64,000 nucleotides of DNA from Hyalella azteca (GCF_000764305.2 NW_025936089.1:124001-188000); one strand, 5' to 3'; counted from the stretch's first letter, positions 20,861 to 32,269 are shown. Notes: generated by a model not told the origin, from the letters alone. Numbers and translations: made by a program.

Positions 20861-23800
20861 TAATGTCTACCCGATGTTCCAGTCTCTCCAGTAACGCGAT
20901 CAGCCATAGCTTATTCCAGACGCCTTCCATGTGATCAGCCAACTTTGATTTGATTGCTCCAATGAAAGAAATTTACTCGAGCCAATCCAAGGCGGTGATC
21001 CAAACTTTGGAGTCGTTCATCCCTTCCATAAGAGTGGAACCATTTCGCCTTTTTATGGTCGACATGGATGCTTAAATTTCAGTGTGACTTGAACCGGCCA
21101 TCATTTTATTTCTATTTTTATTTTATTTCATCATTTTATTTCTTCGTCCGGAAAAATTATGTTTCGTGGTAAATGGTGATCATCCGAACAATTTTTCAAG
21201 GATTATTTATTGAATCTATATATTTTAATACATTAAAGTCGTATACTATATAACGAATTATCAAACGCCTGATGGCAACAATAACTTCTGATAAATGTTT
21301 TCACTTTCCCGTTATACCTTCTTTGTACGTTTTGTAGAATGTTTATTTTTCTTATTGCAATGTCGTGTTTTACGGTTTTGTCATCGGCAAGCTTGTGTCA
21401 CGTACGAGAAAGATTGTCAAATTCAAAGTTCCCCGACGCCCCGATTGCTGGCTCGAATCTATAAACCCGAACATTTCAGCTGTTTTCTAAAAGTTTAGTC
21501 GTTGGCTACTAAAGTTCTTACTCCAAGAATCACGGAAATAACCGTTACACGCGAGAAATGAATGCAAGAAAAAGATTCTCTGAATGCCGAGAGAATGCAT
21601 ATAACGCGATCAATACTTCACAGTATAAATCATCTCAGTAGAAAACCGTCAGTCCAGTTTTAATCATCCAATCCACAGTTTGGCGTCGGATATCGTATTT
21701 CCTCGGCACTTTAAGCAGACATCGTCTTGAAAGAACTCCCACAGGATCAATGTTATTATCAAGCTTATTGCAAAGATTGGGAACACCATCGCGAAAACCA
21801 AGCCCAACTTTTGCCATTTCAAACTCCATCCTTTCCATTCGTATGAGGCCGGAGATTCTTTTTCGGACCCCCCTTTCCTTTAATTTGCTACTGATTTAGT
21901 AGGTAATGGAGAGACGAGTTTTCTAAATTAGATGACTTTTATTGAGGCAAGCGATTGTTATAATACAAAGCCAGCCAGAATGTTAATGTCCGGATTATGG
22001 AGGCCGCTGCTGGAGAGGGAGAACTGAATGCCGGAACGCGGCTGCCACTCAGACGCACAAACTCTACGGCAACTGCGTGTAGGTTTTTCTTACGGAGACC
22101 TGAAATTCGAGGATATGTTCCAGACCTGGCGGAATTTGCTGCATTGCCGGTATCAAACACTAAGAAAAGATACTTAAAGTGAACGGGAAATTACTTTGAT
22201 GGCTGCAAGTTGAAGTGGTTTGAGCTCGAGAAAACATGGGATACGCATTGTTTTCGTATTCATTGTGCATGTTTTAGTGATGATAAGATGGTATTGCTTC
22301 CACCCATAATACAAGGTTTGACCCTTATAATGAATCTTTTACCTTACCTATGTACAGCAAATCATCCCGATTTAACACTATCCAGCAGAGGCTTACAACT
22401 TTCCTCTCTGTAGTAGCGTATCAACCTCAACTTTTGTGTTTTTCTCAGTTTATGTCGAACGGCTTGCGTCAATATTTGTCTTTCAAAGGACTGTTCACTG
22501 TTATTTCAATACCTGTCGTTCTTTAGCTATAATATTTAATTTCAATATGTTATTTTTTAAACTGAAGATTAGTCACACCGTTTTTTTATAAAAGCATCTC
22601 TTAGCTCTCATTGTTTATGTTACTTATGGCATTTCATAACTCAATCGCCATGAACGACTTTATGTCGATGGGGCTTTACAGAGAACCATTTGTTAGAAAG
22701 TTTATGCAATGATCAATCGAAAATTGCATCGTCATTTTGATATCCATAGCAATTTCGGAGTAGAATATTTCCACACAGATAATTTCAGGTCTATAATGGT
22801 ACCATGCATGTATCTCGAATACGTGCAATTCACATATAATATCCTATGGTAGATCGATGATGTACGTACTACGTTGCTTTCCACGTGTTGGGTCACTCTA
22901 GAAGATTGCAAACTGAACCACGCTTTCATCCGTAAAAGAAATACCAGATTAGTCAGCAAGGTTTCTAAAAATACGAGAAAACAAAACGACATGCGCCACA
23001 AAAACGGCAATTAGAGCATTTTTACGCTAACTATCAATTGTTTGCTGGCTCGTGAACAGCTAGAACATGCGCCTGACTTCATATTGTTCGTCTTCCGTCA
23101 CGCTATTCTCGGTACTGCAATTGTGGCGTGACCTCGCAGAAACTTCCTGATGATGACAAGTAAAAATCACAGTTATAGTTGTAAAAAACATTGCATTTTT
23201 CTAATATAATTAATTTTAGTTACTTTAATTTTGATTGCATATGAATAATTTCGTTCCTTAGTTAATACGATAGCGAAATCTCCTGACTGTACTTTGATAG
23301 GAAAGTCATGTTACATTTTTCTTATTGATTGTTCGCATTTGCACTTTAAGATAGGAGCGTAGAACATCCTCCTGTATCATCTGTTTTTTTTTATTTAACA
23401 TGGAACTAACAATTGGGATGCGCTATGCAGACTGGAGGAAATCGTTATTCCGTTCCTACAAATTTTAAGCTATATCCTCGCTTAAATCAAATGATGTGCA
23501 ATAAGTTTTCTGTCTATTGTTTTGAAATATATTTTCCTTTAGATTCTGGATTGAATTCCTGTATTGACAGTTATCATAATTGTTTCAGCTTTCTTCATTA
23601 TTTTTATTAAAATATTTATGTCTCTAAGTTATATTGCTGTAATATGAATATATTGCTGTCCATATGAATAAAACATTCGTTTTCGTCTAGTTTCAACTAA
23701 TTCTGTGTGAATGAATAACTGCAAAATGATTTATTATTTTTCAAACTCGGATAGAGAAAAAATTACCCTGTAATAACTGATGTTGAATTAATTTTTATTT

Positions 23801-23933
23801 ATCTTCGAGTAGTTAATGATCAGAAGAGTGCTCATCTACAATTCATAAATACTACTTTTTGACCCATCTTAGCATCCGTAATTTATAATGATTCTCATTA
23901 ACAAATAATGAATCAACAATAAAATGATAAATA

Positions 23934-23934
<1 letters not shown>
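20861..23934. other. Long unique stretch
   Basis: Mostly AT-rich and non-repetitive. 21960-22190 is a GC-richer unique patch open on both strands for about 60-70 codons, with no recognisable domain. No gene could be supported. Confidence 0.5.
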
Positions 23935-23983
<49 letters not shown>

Positions 23984-24012
23984 GTAATAATAATAACAAT
24001 AATAATAATAAC
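23935..24012. repeat. (TAA)n microsatellite
   Basis: About 25 units of AAT/TAA with rare interruptions (TAG, CAA). Confidence 0.97.
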
Positions 24013-24241
24013 TAAGCTAATGATTCTCATTATCTTCAAATAAATATATTTCAGATAACCATCATTTAGATCATCACTGAGTTTAACAATAATGACGTCA
24101 ATATCCGGACGTCCAATTGCTTTGATGTGACGTCTCTGATGGCTAGAAGTAAAGTGTGATAATGTTATTATAAATAATTGAATTAATGCTTATAGTTGAC
24201 AATCTCAGTTTCTGATTGCATATTATCGAGAAAAATAGAGC

Positions 24242-24290
24242 AGGCCAACTGTCAGGCATTGTCTGGCCACCCATAACCCGCGTATAATTT
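24242..24290. other. 49-bp element Y, related to the element at 19903
   Basis: It shares AGGCCA, CTGGCCACC and TATAATTT with element X at identical internal spacing. It is flanked by TTAATTAA and CCTAATTAGAG, which are homeodomain-type words. The role is inferred only. Confidence 0.45.
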
Positions 24291-24427
24291 TTAATTAAAG
24301 TTTGTTCTTCGTCCTAATTAGAGCACAAGCAAGAGAATAAGAAGTGAGTCAAGCACAAGTGAGTCTTGCTGCGTCGTTACCGATGCATGTAATGAGATGC
24401 CTAATGTGCACCTGACTAAAACTGAGA

Positions 24428-24688
24428 ACCTCTGCATTCTGAAAAACTAATATTGTCCAAATAATTGACCCCTGCACTCAGAAAAATTAATATTGCCCAA
24501 ATAATTGACCTCTGCATTCAGAAAAATTAATATTACCCAAATAATTGACCTCTGCACTCAGAAAAACTAATATTGCCCCAATAATTGACCTCTGATAATT
24601 GACCTCTGCATTCAGAAAAATTAATATTGCCCAAATAATTGACCTCTGCATTCAGAAAAATCAATATTTCCCAAATAATTGACCTCTG
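24428..24688. repeat. 40-bp minisatellite derived from a MITE end
   Basis: Units start at 24428, 24468, 24508, 24548, 24588 (a truncated 13-14-bp unit), 24602 and 24642, and the next is fused to the MITE at 24689. Each contains CACTCAGAAAAATTAATATT followed by GCCCAAATAATTG. This matches the terminal segment of MITE family 1 (CACTCAGAAAAATTA, then a TTGTCCAAATA block), so the array looks like a tandem amplification of the element's end. Confidence 0.9.
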
Positions 24689-24869
24689 CACTCAGAAAAA
24701 TTATTCGGTTATGTTGTCGATTGTGGTACACATTCTTACCCAATACACGAGCAGAGAACAGACGCAGTCTTACTACGACCTTTTGGCGACGCAAAATGGG
24801 TCAGAATAACCCACAGGGACAAAAAAATATATCACAATTTGGACAAGGTCTTACTCATTTCTCTGAGTG
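24689..24869 (-). mobile_element. MITE family 1, copy B
   Basis: 181 bp in reverse orientation, from CACTCAGAAAAATTATTC to ACTCATTTCTCTGAGTG. Internal landmarks are GAGCAGAGAACAGACGCAG, AAAATGGGTCAGAATAACCC and AATTTGGACAAGG. The two ends are imperfect inverted repeats. An 88-codon plus frame overlapping it has no domain. The left end runs directly into the 40-bp array. Confidence 0.75.
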
Positions 24870-26540
24870 CACAAATTCAAGAATCGAGCTGAAAATTTGC
24901 CATCACGACGTGGTTATCAACGTAACAGCATTTAAAAGTTCATAGGTATGGTTCTTCACATATTTTTAGTTTATGTTTTTATCATTTTACCTATTTACTG
25001 TGTCTTCCTTCACTACTTCCTTGGCTGTCTTCCCCTCTCTTCCCCTCTCTTTTTATCTTGCCTCGTGACTATTTTTTCCTTACTCTGTCATATCTTCGTG
25101 TCTTTCAGAGATCTTTAGTTTCTTAAGTACTTATTTCATCAGTCTGTTTAAATCGCAAGTTAACCAAGAATTTAAAAGCGAAGTAAGTTAGAGATTTCCA
25201 ATGAATGATAGAGCCCTGACCAGGTTTAGATATTCGCCATATTGAACGTAGCATAATATTGACCATTAAGATAAAACAACGCAGGATTACAAGTTTAACG
25301 TTCTGAAGTGTTATAAATCTGAAAAAATTATATTCATTAAGAACGATATTAGTAATTGCGTGCCTCAATAATAGCCAGGCTATTTGTTTTTATTTCGTCG
25401 TTAGTATTAACGACTAAAAAGGTTCAATTGTTAGTGAAACAATTACATCGGCAATTTTTGGCAGCAGCTCCAATTAAGGCAACAATTGTTGACCTTCAAA
25501 TTCAAATTTTTGTAGTTACGTACCCGCATCAAAATTTCATTATGCTTGAGTGGAATCGAAAAATTGAACTAAAACTATAGTGGTTAATTCTGCAGAAGGC
25601 TATAAAATTGTACCATTAATAAATGCATCTATACTTAGACCTTTCTCTGGAATTACGATGCGGTATACCAGATGTATATTTCTGTGGGGAAATGTACCCG
25701 TTTTTATGTACTAGAACAAACTATTCGAAAATTAATCGAAAAAGTTTTAGTACCTTGTGCAAACAAATATTATAAATTATGTTCTCACCTCTTGATTTTA
25801 TATATAAAAGATCACTATCGTTTAAACCCTAATATATCATGTTTAATCCATGGAGTTCGATCTGCCTAATCATATATAGAAATATTCATCACCAAAAACT
25901 ATACAAGTAAAATAAATACACAAAATGATTCTGTATCCAAATTAATAGCAAATGTCATCAGTCAAAATTGGCTTTGACGCACGAGTTTCAAATATAAATT
26001 AAGATTTTCTACCTTTAGTAATATTCCCATAACCGAACTTATTTTCGATAAATTCATTAATATATCAATGAATTCGTGTAATGATCTAAGTTCATTAACT
26101 CATAAACAGACCTAATTATTATCTTCGTAATTCAGCTTTCCAGCAGCGGCGTTAGAGAATTCATTGACGCAATCACGTGAAATCAAGAATATTTTAAACT
26201 GAAATTCAAGCAATTCGCAAATTTTCACCGATCAACATAAATGAAATGGTTTCTTAAAATTTATTACGAGGTTCGCAATGTACATCATGTTCAATGCCAA
26301 GGTAAATGCTTGTGCTTCTTCTCTCACATCAACGTTGCCAGCTTATGTAACAGTCGATCACTTAACTCGTGCAACGCTATATTTGCTTCTAAATTACACG
26401 TGTGCTTGCAAATAATAAGATTAAGATGTTTAATTCACGCGTAGCATCAAGGGACTAAGAGATCCCTTCAAAGTTAGCATAACTGTTTTGCCAATAATTA
26501 CGTCACAACGATGTTAAATACGCTAATTAGTTCGTCCATA
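24870..26540. other. Unique AT-rich stretch
   Basis: A short CT-rich run lies at 25005-25065. Otherwise unique DNA with only short frames. Confidence 0.5.
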
Positions 26541-26813
26541 TTCAAGTCATTATAGCCTATACATTAACACGTACTTATTTCAGGTCATTCGCCTACATTT
26601 ACTCGCACTTATTAAAGTCATTAGCCTACATTTACTCGTACTTATTCAAGTCATTAGCCTACATTTACTCGTACTTATTCAAGTAATCAACCTATATTTC
26701 ATCGTACATATTCAAGTCATTAGCCTATACATTTACTCGTACTTATTAAAGTCATTAGCCTACATTTACTCGTACTTATTCAAGTCATTAGCCTACATTT
26801 ACTCGTACTTATT
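26541..26813. repeat. 33-bp minisatellite, about eight copies
   Basis: Units contain TTCAAGTCATTAGCCTAC followed by ATTTACTCGTACTTA. CATTMGCCT anchors at 26586, 26619 and 26652 are exactly 33 bp apart. One internal unit is diverged (ATCAACCTATATTTCATCG) and one has a 2-bp insertion. Confidence 0.93.
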
Positions 26814-28267
26814 CCAATAATGCGGCTCAATTTCATGGGTGCTGCGCGTAAGAGAACTCAGCGTCATTGCTACGTAGATTTTAGCGCGTGTATCCATGTT
26901 CAGAAGCTCGCAATGTCTATCTCATAGCTATAAGTTGAGCCTGCTTATCCCATTTACTATGATTGCCTCATTAATTCTGGAAAAGAATCATTAGTAAATC
27001 CAGCTCGGCAAACAAATGCTTTAATTTTCTCCTCTCTAATAGATTCCGAACTACAAGCCAACTGATTATACAATATAAAGCGCTTATAATTACGTTAAGA
27101 TTTAGGGTAAATTGAGTTTAGGTTTTAGCTACTGGGGTAATTCCGTGAGACTTTTATGTGGTGCTCCAGAAATATCGGGCGCTTCGAGTCTGATAAAATT
27201 GCTGTTTTTATAACACCTTCCCTAAATGCAAATTGAATTAAACCTGGAAAAGATTACGCTTAGTATGGAGTGCTAAGGAAGTGTGTGGGGTTCAGGTACA
27301 CATCGTTTATGAATGAACAAACCTTCTTGAAATGAAATCGAATGAGATGGTAAAAATAATGTTTTCTCTGGAATGGTCATCCTTTCTAAATTAAAGGCGA
27401 GACTTGCTAGTGATCTCTTGCAATAAATTAATGCATGCATTATTGCAGGAAATTCCCCCGTTAGTGTTTGCAACAAACTATTTTGTTAAACTTCGAACGA
27501 CATATTAAGAAGCGAATTGAAAAGTTTATAACTTTTAATCGATGATTATCATGAACTGTTCGTTGCATGGTACAGTTTGTATTACTTAACTTGTCTCGAA
27601 TATAGTTACTTCAGTTGGTTTACGAATCTTTCGAACAGTTAGTCGTATTTATTGATATTACTGGAGTAATTTGAAGTTTTTTCGTTTGCATAGCAATGAC
27701 AAACCAATGTAAGCTGATATTTACTTATTGTTACTTCTGTCTATTATTTAAAAATTATTTTTATTATTACCCGGATGACTAAGTGAGATCAATTAAAAAT
27801 AGAGTTGAAAATCGAGTGATTTGTTTCCTCAAGTTTGCGTTTGAATTTGTTGTATGTGCTTATGTGTTTGTTGCACACGCAAGCGAGCAATAATTATGTG
27901 TTTTAATAGTTGAATTTTAATTTATTACTGCCTAAAACGACTATTGCTGAGGAATAAGAAATGTATTGTAATGACACTTAATATATTATAATATCAGATG
28001 TCATGAAACATTATTCTGACTGTATGGCTCCGATATTTTTTATATATATTTGATCTCTGATAGAATACTTGCTTAAAACTAACATTTCTTATTGTAAAAT
28101 TTAGCTCTACCAGCGAAGGCAAAAAATCACCAATAAATAATGAGCCCATTTTTTCGCTCTTGTATAATTTTTTTCTACGATAATAATATTAAGAAACCTT
28201 TTGTGTTTGATCATGTATTCTTTCAAATTTTTTTCTACGAGAATTTTAAACGAAAAATTGTTGGTTT
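26814..28267. other. Unique AT-rich stretch
   Basis: No gene, RNA or repeat recognised. Confidence 0.5.
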
Positions 28268-28310
28268 TAATCAATATACTTTACAAAAATTTTTACATTT
28301 AACCTAACGT
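28268..28310. repeat. 43-bp block duplicated at 32227
   Basis: TAATCAATATACTTTACAAA and the next 23 bases recur at 32227-32269 with a single mismatch (T versus G at the 24th position), in direct orientation about 3.96 kb apart. Flanking sequences do not match. Confidence 0.85.
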
Positions 28311-28442
28311 AACAAATTTGACAGCTCTATGCAAACTCTCCATTATATTAAGTGATTTTATTACGTATTGATAAATTGCATCTTAATTTCGATGCACGGC
28401 GGAATAATCTGATCGTATTTCTGCTGTGAATTCATATTTGAG

Positions 28443-28592
28443 GCGATGATATTCAGCGATGATATTCAGCGATGATATTCAGCGATGATATTCAGCGATG
28501 ATATTCAGCGATGATATTTAGCGATGATATTCAGCGATGATATTCAGCGATGATATTGAGCGATGATATTCAGCGATGATATTCAGCGATGA
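28443..28592. repeat. 13-bp tandem repeat, about eleven copies
   Basis: GCGATGATATTCA repeats with only two or three substitutions (one TTTA, one TTGA unit). Confidence 0.96.
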
Positions 28593-28740
28593 TTCATGCG
28601 TGTTGATTCAAGTGGAATAATTTTACATTCCCGTCCTGAATTTCTCAGCGCCGAATTTCTTAATTTCCGCGACCAATTTTTAAATTTTTCATCTAATTTG
28701 TGACCCAGACAGAAATAAAGCGTGTGTGAAGGAAAATAAA

Positions 28741-28870
28741 TAAATTCTGGAATTGACACAGAATTTTATGAATAATTCTGTAATATGAGGCCGAATTATG
28801 GGAATGATTCTGGAATAAGAAGTGAAGTTATATAAATCTTTCTGAGATGCGAAGAAAAAATTTATTAAGG
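28741..28870. repeat. Degenerate 32-33-bp repeat
   Basis: AATTCTGGAATTGACACAG, AATTCTGTAATATGAGGCC, GATTCTGGAATAAGAAG and CTTTCTGAGATGCGAAG occur at roughly 32-bp spacing, indicating an old tandem repeat. Confidence 0.55.
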
Positions 28871-29468
28871 ATTTAAGAACTATGAAGCAAAAGTATACGA
28901 ATGATTATCATATATGATGGAAAATATTATAAATTACTCTGTCATGTTGTCGCTTGAATTTCCCTTACGTAATCTTGGATGCAAATTTTTACCGGGACTA
29001 AGCACAAAAATCTGTTGTATGTTGAACTCAAACGTATTTTCCTTACAAAATTCTTATGTATAATATGTTAGAGTTGAACGGAAATTACCAATTTAATTAC
29101 CTAATTATTGCAGTATAATATTATGGGAATTTATTATTAAATAACATGGTAAATAATAAATAACCATAATAATAGCATGGGAAATCCAACGTCAAAGTAG
29201 AATAATTTTGATTTATCAGAAGAAATTACGATGCTTTGAAATTATTTCGTATTTTAAATAAAATTTCGAGATTTGCGGTCGAGAAAAACTCCGTAGAGAA
29301 TTCATTTTACAAAAATTGTTCGAGACCTAATTGAGAAATCTCGTAATCGTGCTTAATTAAAAAAAAATTATAAATTTTTGCAGAAATAAAATCAAGCTCC
29401 TAATACAATGTAGCAAGAAATTTCACCTAACGATGCAAGCCTCCAAAAGTTATTGCAGAATGTATGAT
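28871..29468. other. Unique AT-rich stretch
   Basis: No gene or repeat recognised. It would be the transcribed region downstream of the minus-strand promoter candidate at 29.7 kb if that promoter is real. Confidence 0.45.
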
Positions 29469-29636
29469 TCAAAAACAAAAAAGAATAGCCCCAAATTTCA
29501 AATAATTTTGAAGCAGCACTTTTGATTTATGAGTTAGGCGTGAACGGCCTAGCAGAGCAGCAGGTAGAGCCACGTGGTTAAGTGCATTTGCCGGCACACG
29601 CAGCGCTTCTCTCTCCCAGTCAACTGGAGGCAGCAT
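29469..29636 (-). other. 55-codon frame downstream of promoter candidate
   Basis: The first ATG after the inferred start site is at 29636, 44 nt downstream, with a G at -3. The frame runs 55 codons to a stop at 29469. The first half is GC-rich and starts MLPPVDWERE; the second half becomes AT-rich and basic. The same frame is open upstream to an ATG at 29777 (102 codons), but that would lie above the inferred start site. No family was recognised. It may be a short 5' frame or chance. Confidence 0.25.
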
Positions 29637-29676
29637 CACAGGCACCTTGATGTTACTCGGGCCGCTGCTTCTCCAC

Positions 29677-29711
29677 GACTGAGCCAGCAAATTTATGTGC
29701 CTCTTTATATA
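29677..29711 (-). promoter_or_regulatory. TATA-initiator core promoter
   Basis: On the minus strand TATATAAAG occupies 29711-29703 and TCAGTC occupies 29682-29677. The A of the initiator (29680) is exactly 31 bp from the first T of the TATA box, the canonical distance, and TCAGT is the arthropod initiator core. A GC box (GGGGCGG at 29761) lies about 80 bp upstream. Transcription would run leftward. Alternatively it could be the promoter of a decayed mobile element. Confidence 0.5.
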
Positions 29712-29730
29712 GGGAGAGCTGACCTCATGG

Positions 29731-29769
29731 AGGGGGAGGGGGGTGTTAGTGCAAGGGTTAGGGGCGGAG
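29731..29769. promoter_or_regulatory. GC box and G-run cluster upstream of promoter
   Basis: G5 (29732-29736), G6 (29738-29743), G3 (about 29755-29757) and GGGGCGGAG (29761-29769) form both Sp1/KLF-type boxes and a G-quadruplex motif, 50-90 bp upstream of the inferred minus-strand start site. Confidence 0.4.
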
Positions 29770-29879
29770 CTTAGCATGCTTTATACACGTTTGGGGGCGT
29801 ACGACAAGCCATCTGGACATGGTTCCCTTTAGCTCGGAGGTCGGATTTTGCCGGCATGCAGTGCGCGTGTGTTTGTTTG

Positions 29880-29923
29880 TGTGCGCGCGCACACCGTGTG
29901 CGTTTTTGCGAAACGCACACGTG
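29880..29923. other. Z-DNA-prone palindrome and 11-bp perfect hairpin
   Basis: TGTGCGCGCGCACA (29880-29893) is a perfect alternating purine-pyrimidine palindrome. It is followed by CGTGTGCGTTT (29895-29905), loop TTGCG and AAACGCACACG (29911-29921), a perfect 11-bp stem. A CACGTG E-box overlaps the right arm at 29918-29923. The whole lies in the same CpG-rich island as the promoter candidate. Confidence 0.7.
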
Positions 29924-30169
29924 AACGTCTCGGTGGGAAACCTCGCGTTCCGACAGCGTATTCTGCGCTGGGAATTTTGGTTTTTATTTCCAATGGAACA
30001 TCTCAAAATGGACTTCTATCAGTAAAAAATATTTATTGTTACATTATCCCAGTTTTGAACGTATTGGAGAATTTTACGTACAGAATTAAATCATTTAAAT
30101 TAATTTACGCGATGAAGTTGAGGTATTAATATGATCTTACAAATATTGCTAAGACGTAACTTGAATTTT

Positions 30170-30660
30170 AAAGGACGGAGGGAAGATGAATGAGTTTAAA
30201 GGAAATGAAACGGAGGCATGAAACAATGAAACTGAAATACGGAAGAGGAACCTTCACACGGAAATGTAAATGAATATGTAAGTATGGTTGTGGTGGTGTA
30301 TATCTCTGTTGGAACGGGCTAAATGGGAAAATATAACTATGAAAATTAAAAAATTTCTTAATTGCATGATATTGGCGAACTGTGTGTGAACTGGCAAAAT
30401 ATAAAATATGACTACGTAAAGGCCAGTTTTATTGTACGGGAAAACGGTAAATTAATGAACGAATTAACGAAGTAATATGCGAATGAGAAACGTGATAAAA
30501 TGAAATGAAGTTTGTTCAATAAGATGGCAAATTTTTTTTTAGTGGGACGTGAAATATATTGCAAACAAATAAATAAATTGTTTTAAATCAATACAGGAGA
30601 ATTACAGGAAGAGAGTAATGTTTCAGAATGTAGTATAGTTATTAATAATATGAAGTGAGA
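30170..30660. repeat. Purine-rich degenerate GAAATGAAA region
   Basis: A loose succession of ATGAAAC, GGAAATG and AATGAAATGAAG words without a fixed period. It is strongly purine-biased on plus with no gene signal. Confidence 0.45.
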
Positions 30661-31087
30661 AATTTGATATTCCTTAGACAAGTGTGACGAACCTTGTGTA
30701 ATGTTGAGGTCACTTAGAGTTCATGTGTATCAAGTCGACACAAAAATGTTCATGAATAATATACATGATGTATGCTTCTTACTAATTAAGCAAGCATTCA
30801 TTTTAAATTAGTTTACTAACCTCGCGCTCGGAAATTTCTAGAGCTCCAGTTGCACTGCGACGCTCACAGAATCCAAAAAAATAGCAAAATTTCTCTCTTT
30901 CGCGAAATATTCTCTTAGCTTCGAAAAAACAAGATGCTCTAATAAGTGCGCGACGCAAGTGAGGTCTAAAAAAATCTTTAGTTGGGAGTGCAATGTCAAA
31001 GGGAGCACGTAAAGCAGCTTATCACCCACCTATTAGTTGTGCTGGTCGCTGGCAACCGCCATGCCTGATTTATGGTGGCGAGAGAAC

Positions 31088-32085
31088 GCTAACTCGTGTG
31101 TTTTGTGGCTATCATACGAGTGTGTTTTGTTTTATTTGTGTGGTGTGTGTAGGTGCTGTGTGATGCGGTGTATTTTGATCAATGTGATTGATGTGTGATG
31201 TATGTTATATGTATCTATGTGAACGCCTCGTGTGTTTTGTGGATATACGAGTGTGTTTTGTGGGTATCGTGTGTTTTGTTTTATTTGTGTGGTGTATGTG
31301 AGTGCTGTGTGATGCGGCGTATTTTGATCAATGTGATTGATGTGTGATGTATGTTATATGTATCTATGTGAACGCCTCGTGTGTTTTGTGGATATACGAG
31401 TGTGTTTTGTGGCTATCGTGTGTTTTGTTTTATTTGTGTTGAGTGTGTGAGTGCTGTGTGATGCGGCGTATTTTGATCAATGTGATTGATGTGTGATGTT
31501 ATTGGTATCTATGTGAACTCCTCGTGTGTTTTGTGAATATACGAGTGTGTTTTGTGGCTATCGTGTGTTTTGTTTTAATTGTGTGGTGTGTGTGAGTGCT
31601 GTGTGATGCGGCGTATTTTGATCAATGTAATTGATGTGTGATGCATGTTATAGGTATCTATGTGAACGCCTCGTGTGTTTTGTGGATATACGAGTGTGTT
31701 TTGTTTTATTTGTGTGGTGTGTTTGGGTGCTGTGTGATGCGGCGTATTTTGATCAATGTGATTGATGTGTGATGTTATTGGTATCTATGTGAACGCCTCG
31801 TGTGTTTTGTGGATATACGAGTGTGTTTTGTGGCTATCGTGTGTTTTGTTTTATTTGTGTGGTGTGTGTGGGTGCTGTGTGATGCGGCGTATTTTGATCA
31901 ATGTGATTGATGTGTGATGTATGTTATAGGTATCTATGTATGTGAACGCCTCGTGTGTTTTGTGGATATACGAGTGTGTTTTGTGGCTATCGTTTGTTTT
32001 GTTTTATTTGTGTGGTGTGTGGGTGCTGTGTGAAGCGGGGTATTTTGATCAATGTGATTGATGTGTGATGTTATAGGTATATGTG
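31088..32085. repeat. About 149-bp GT-rich satellite, seven copies
   Basis: GATGCGGCGTATTTTGATCA anchors at 31162, 31311, 31460, 31605, 31736, 31881 and a variant at 32032, spaced 149, 149, 145, 131, 145 and 151 bp. Each unit contains CTCGTGTGTTTTGTGGATAT, ACGAGTGTGTTTTG, GGCTATCGTGTGTTTTG and GTGATTGATGTGTGATG. The fifth copy lacks an internal 18-bp GGCTATCGTG subrepeat. The strand is G/T-rich and C-poor. Confidence 0.95.
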
Positions 32086-32226
32086 TGAATGAGATTGGTT
32101 GTGACATCAGTTTTCTAATGAATGAGATTTCTGTATGAGACTAGTCATTGGAATAAAGAGATTGCTGTTTATGACATCAAATATTCTAATAAATGTGATT
32201 ACTTAATGGTCTCGTTTGTGCGCTAT
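32086..32226. repeat. Decayed extension of the GT-rich satellite
   Basis: Words such as AATGAGATT, AATGTGATT and TATGACATCA continue the array's vocabulary but without a fixed period, and persist to about 32420 around the 43-bp block. Confidence 0.5.
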
Positions 32227-32269
32227 TAATCAATATACTTTACAAAAATGTTTACATTTAACCTAACGT
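32227..32269. repeat. 43-bp block duplicated at 28268
   Basis: The second copy of the 43-bp block, with one mismatch to 28268-28310. It interrupts the decayed GT-rich repeat, so it looks inserted. Confidence 0.85.

Noticed and set aside
28290..28310. Telomeric repeat
   Set aside because: CCTAAC occurs singly here and at 32250; no tandem CCTAA array is present.
29545..29640. tRNA-derived SINE head
   Set aside because: GTGGTTAAGTGC resembles a box A, but no convincing box B or cloverleaf follows.
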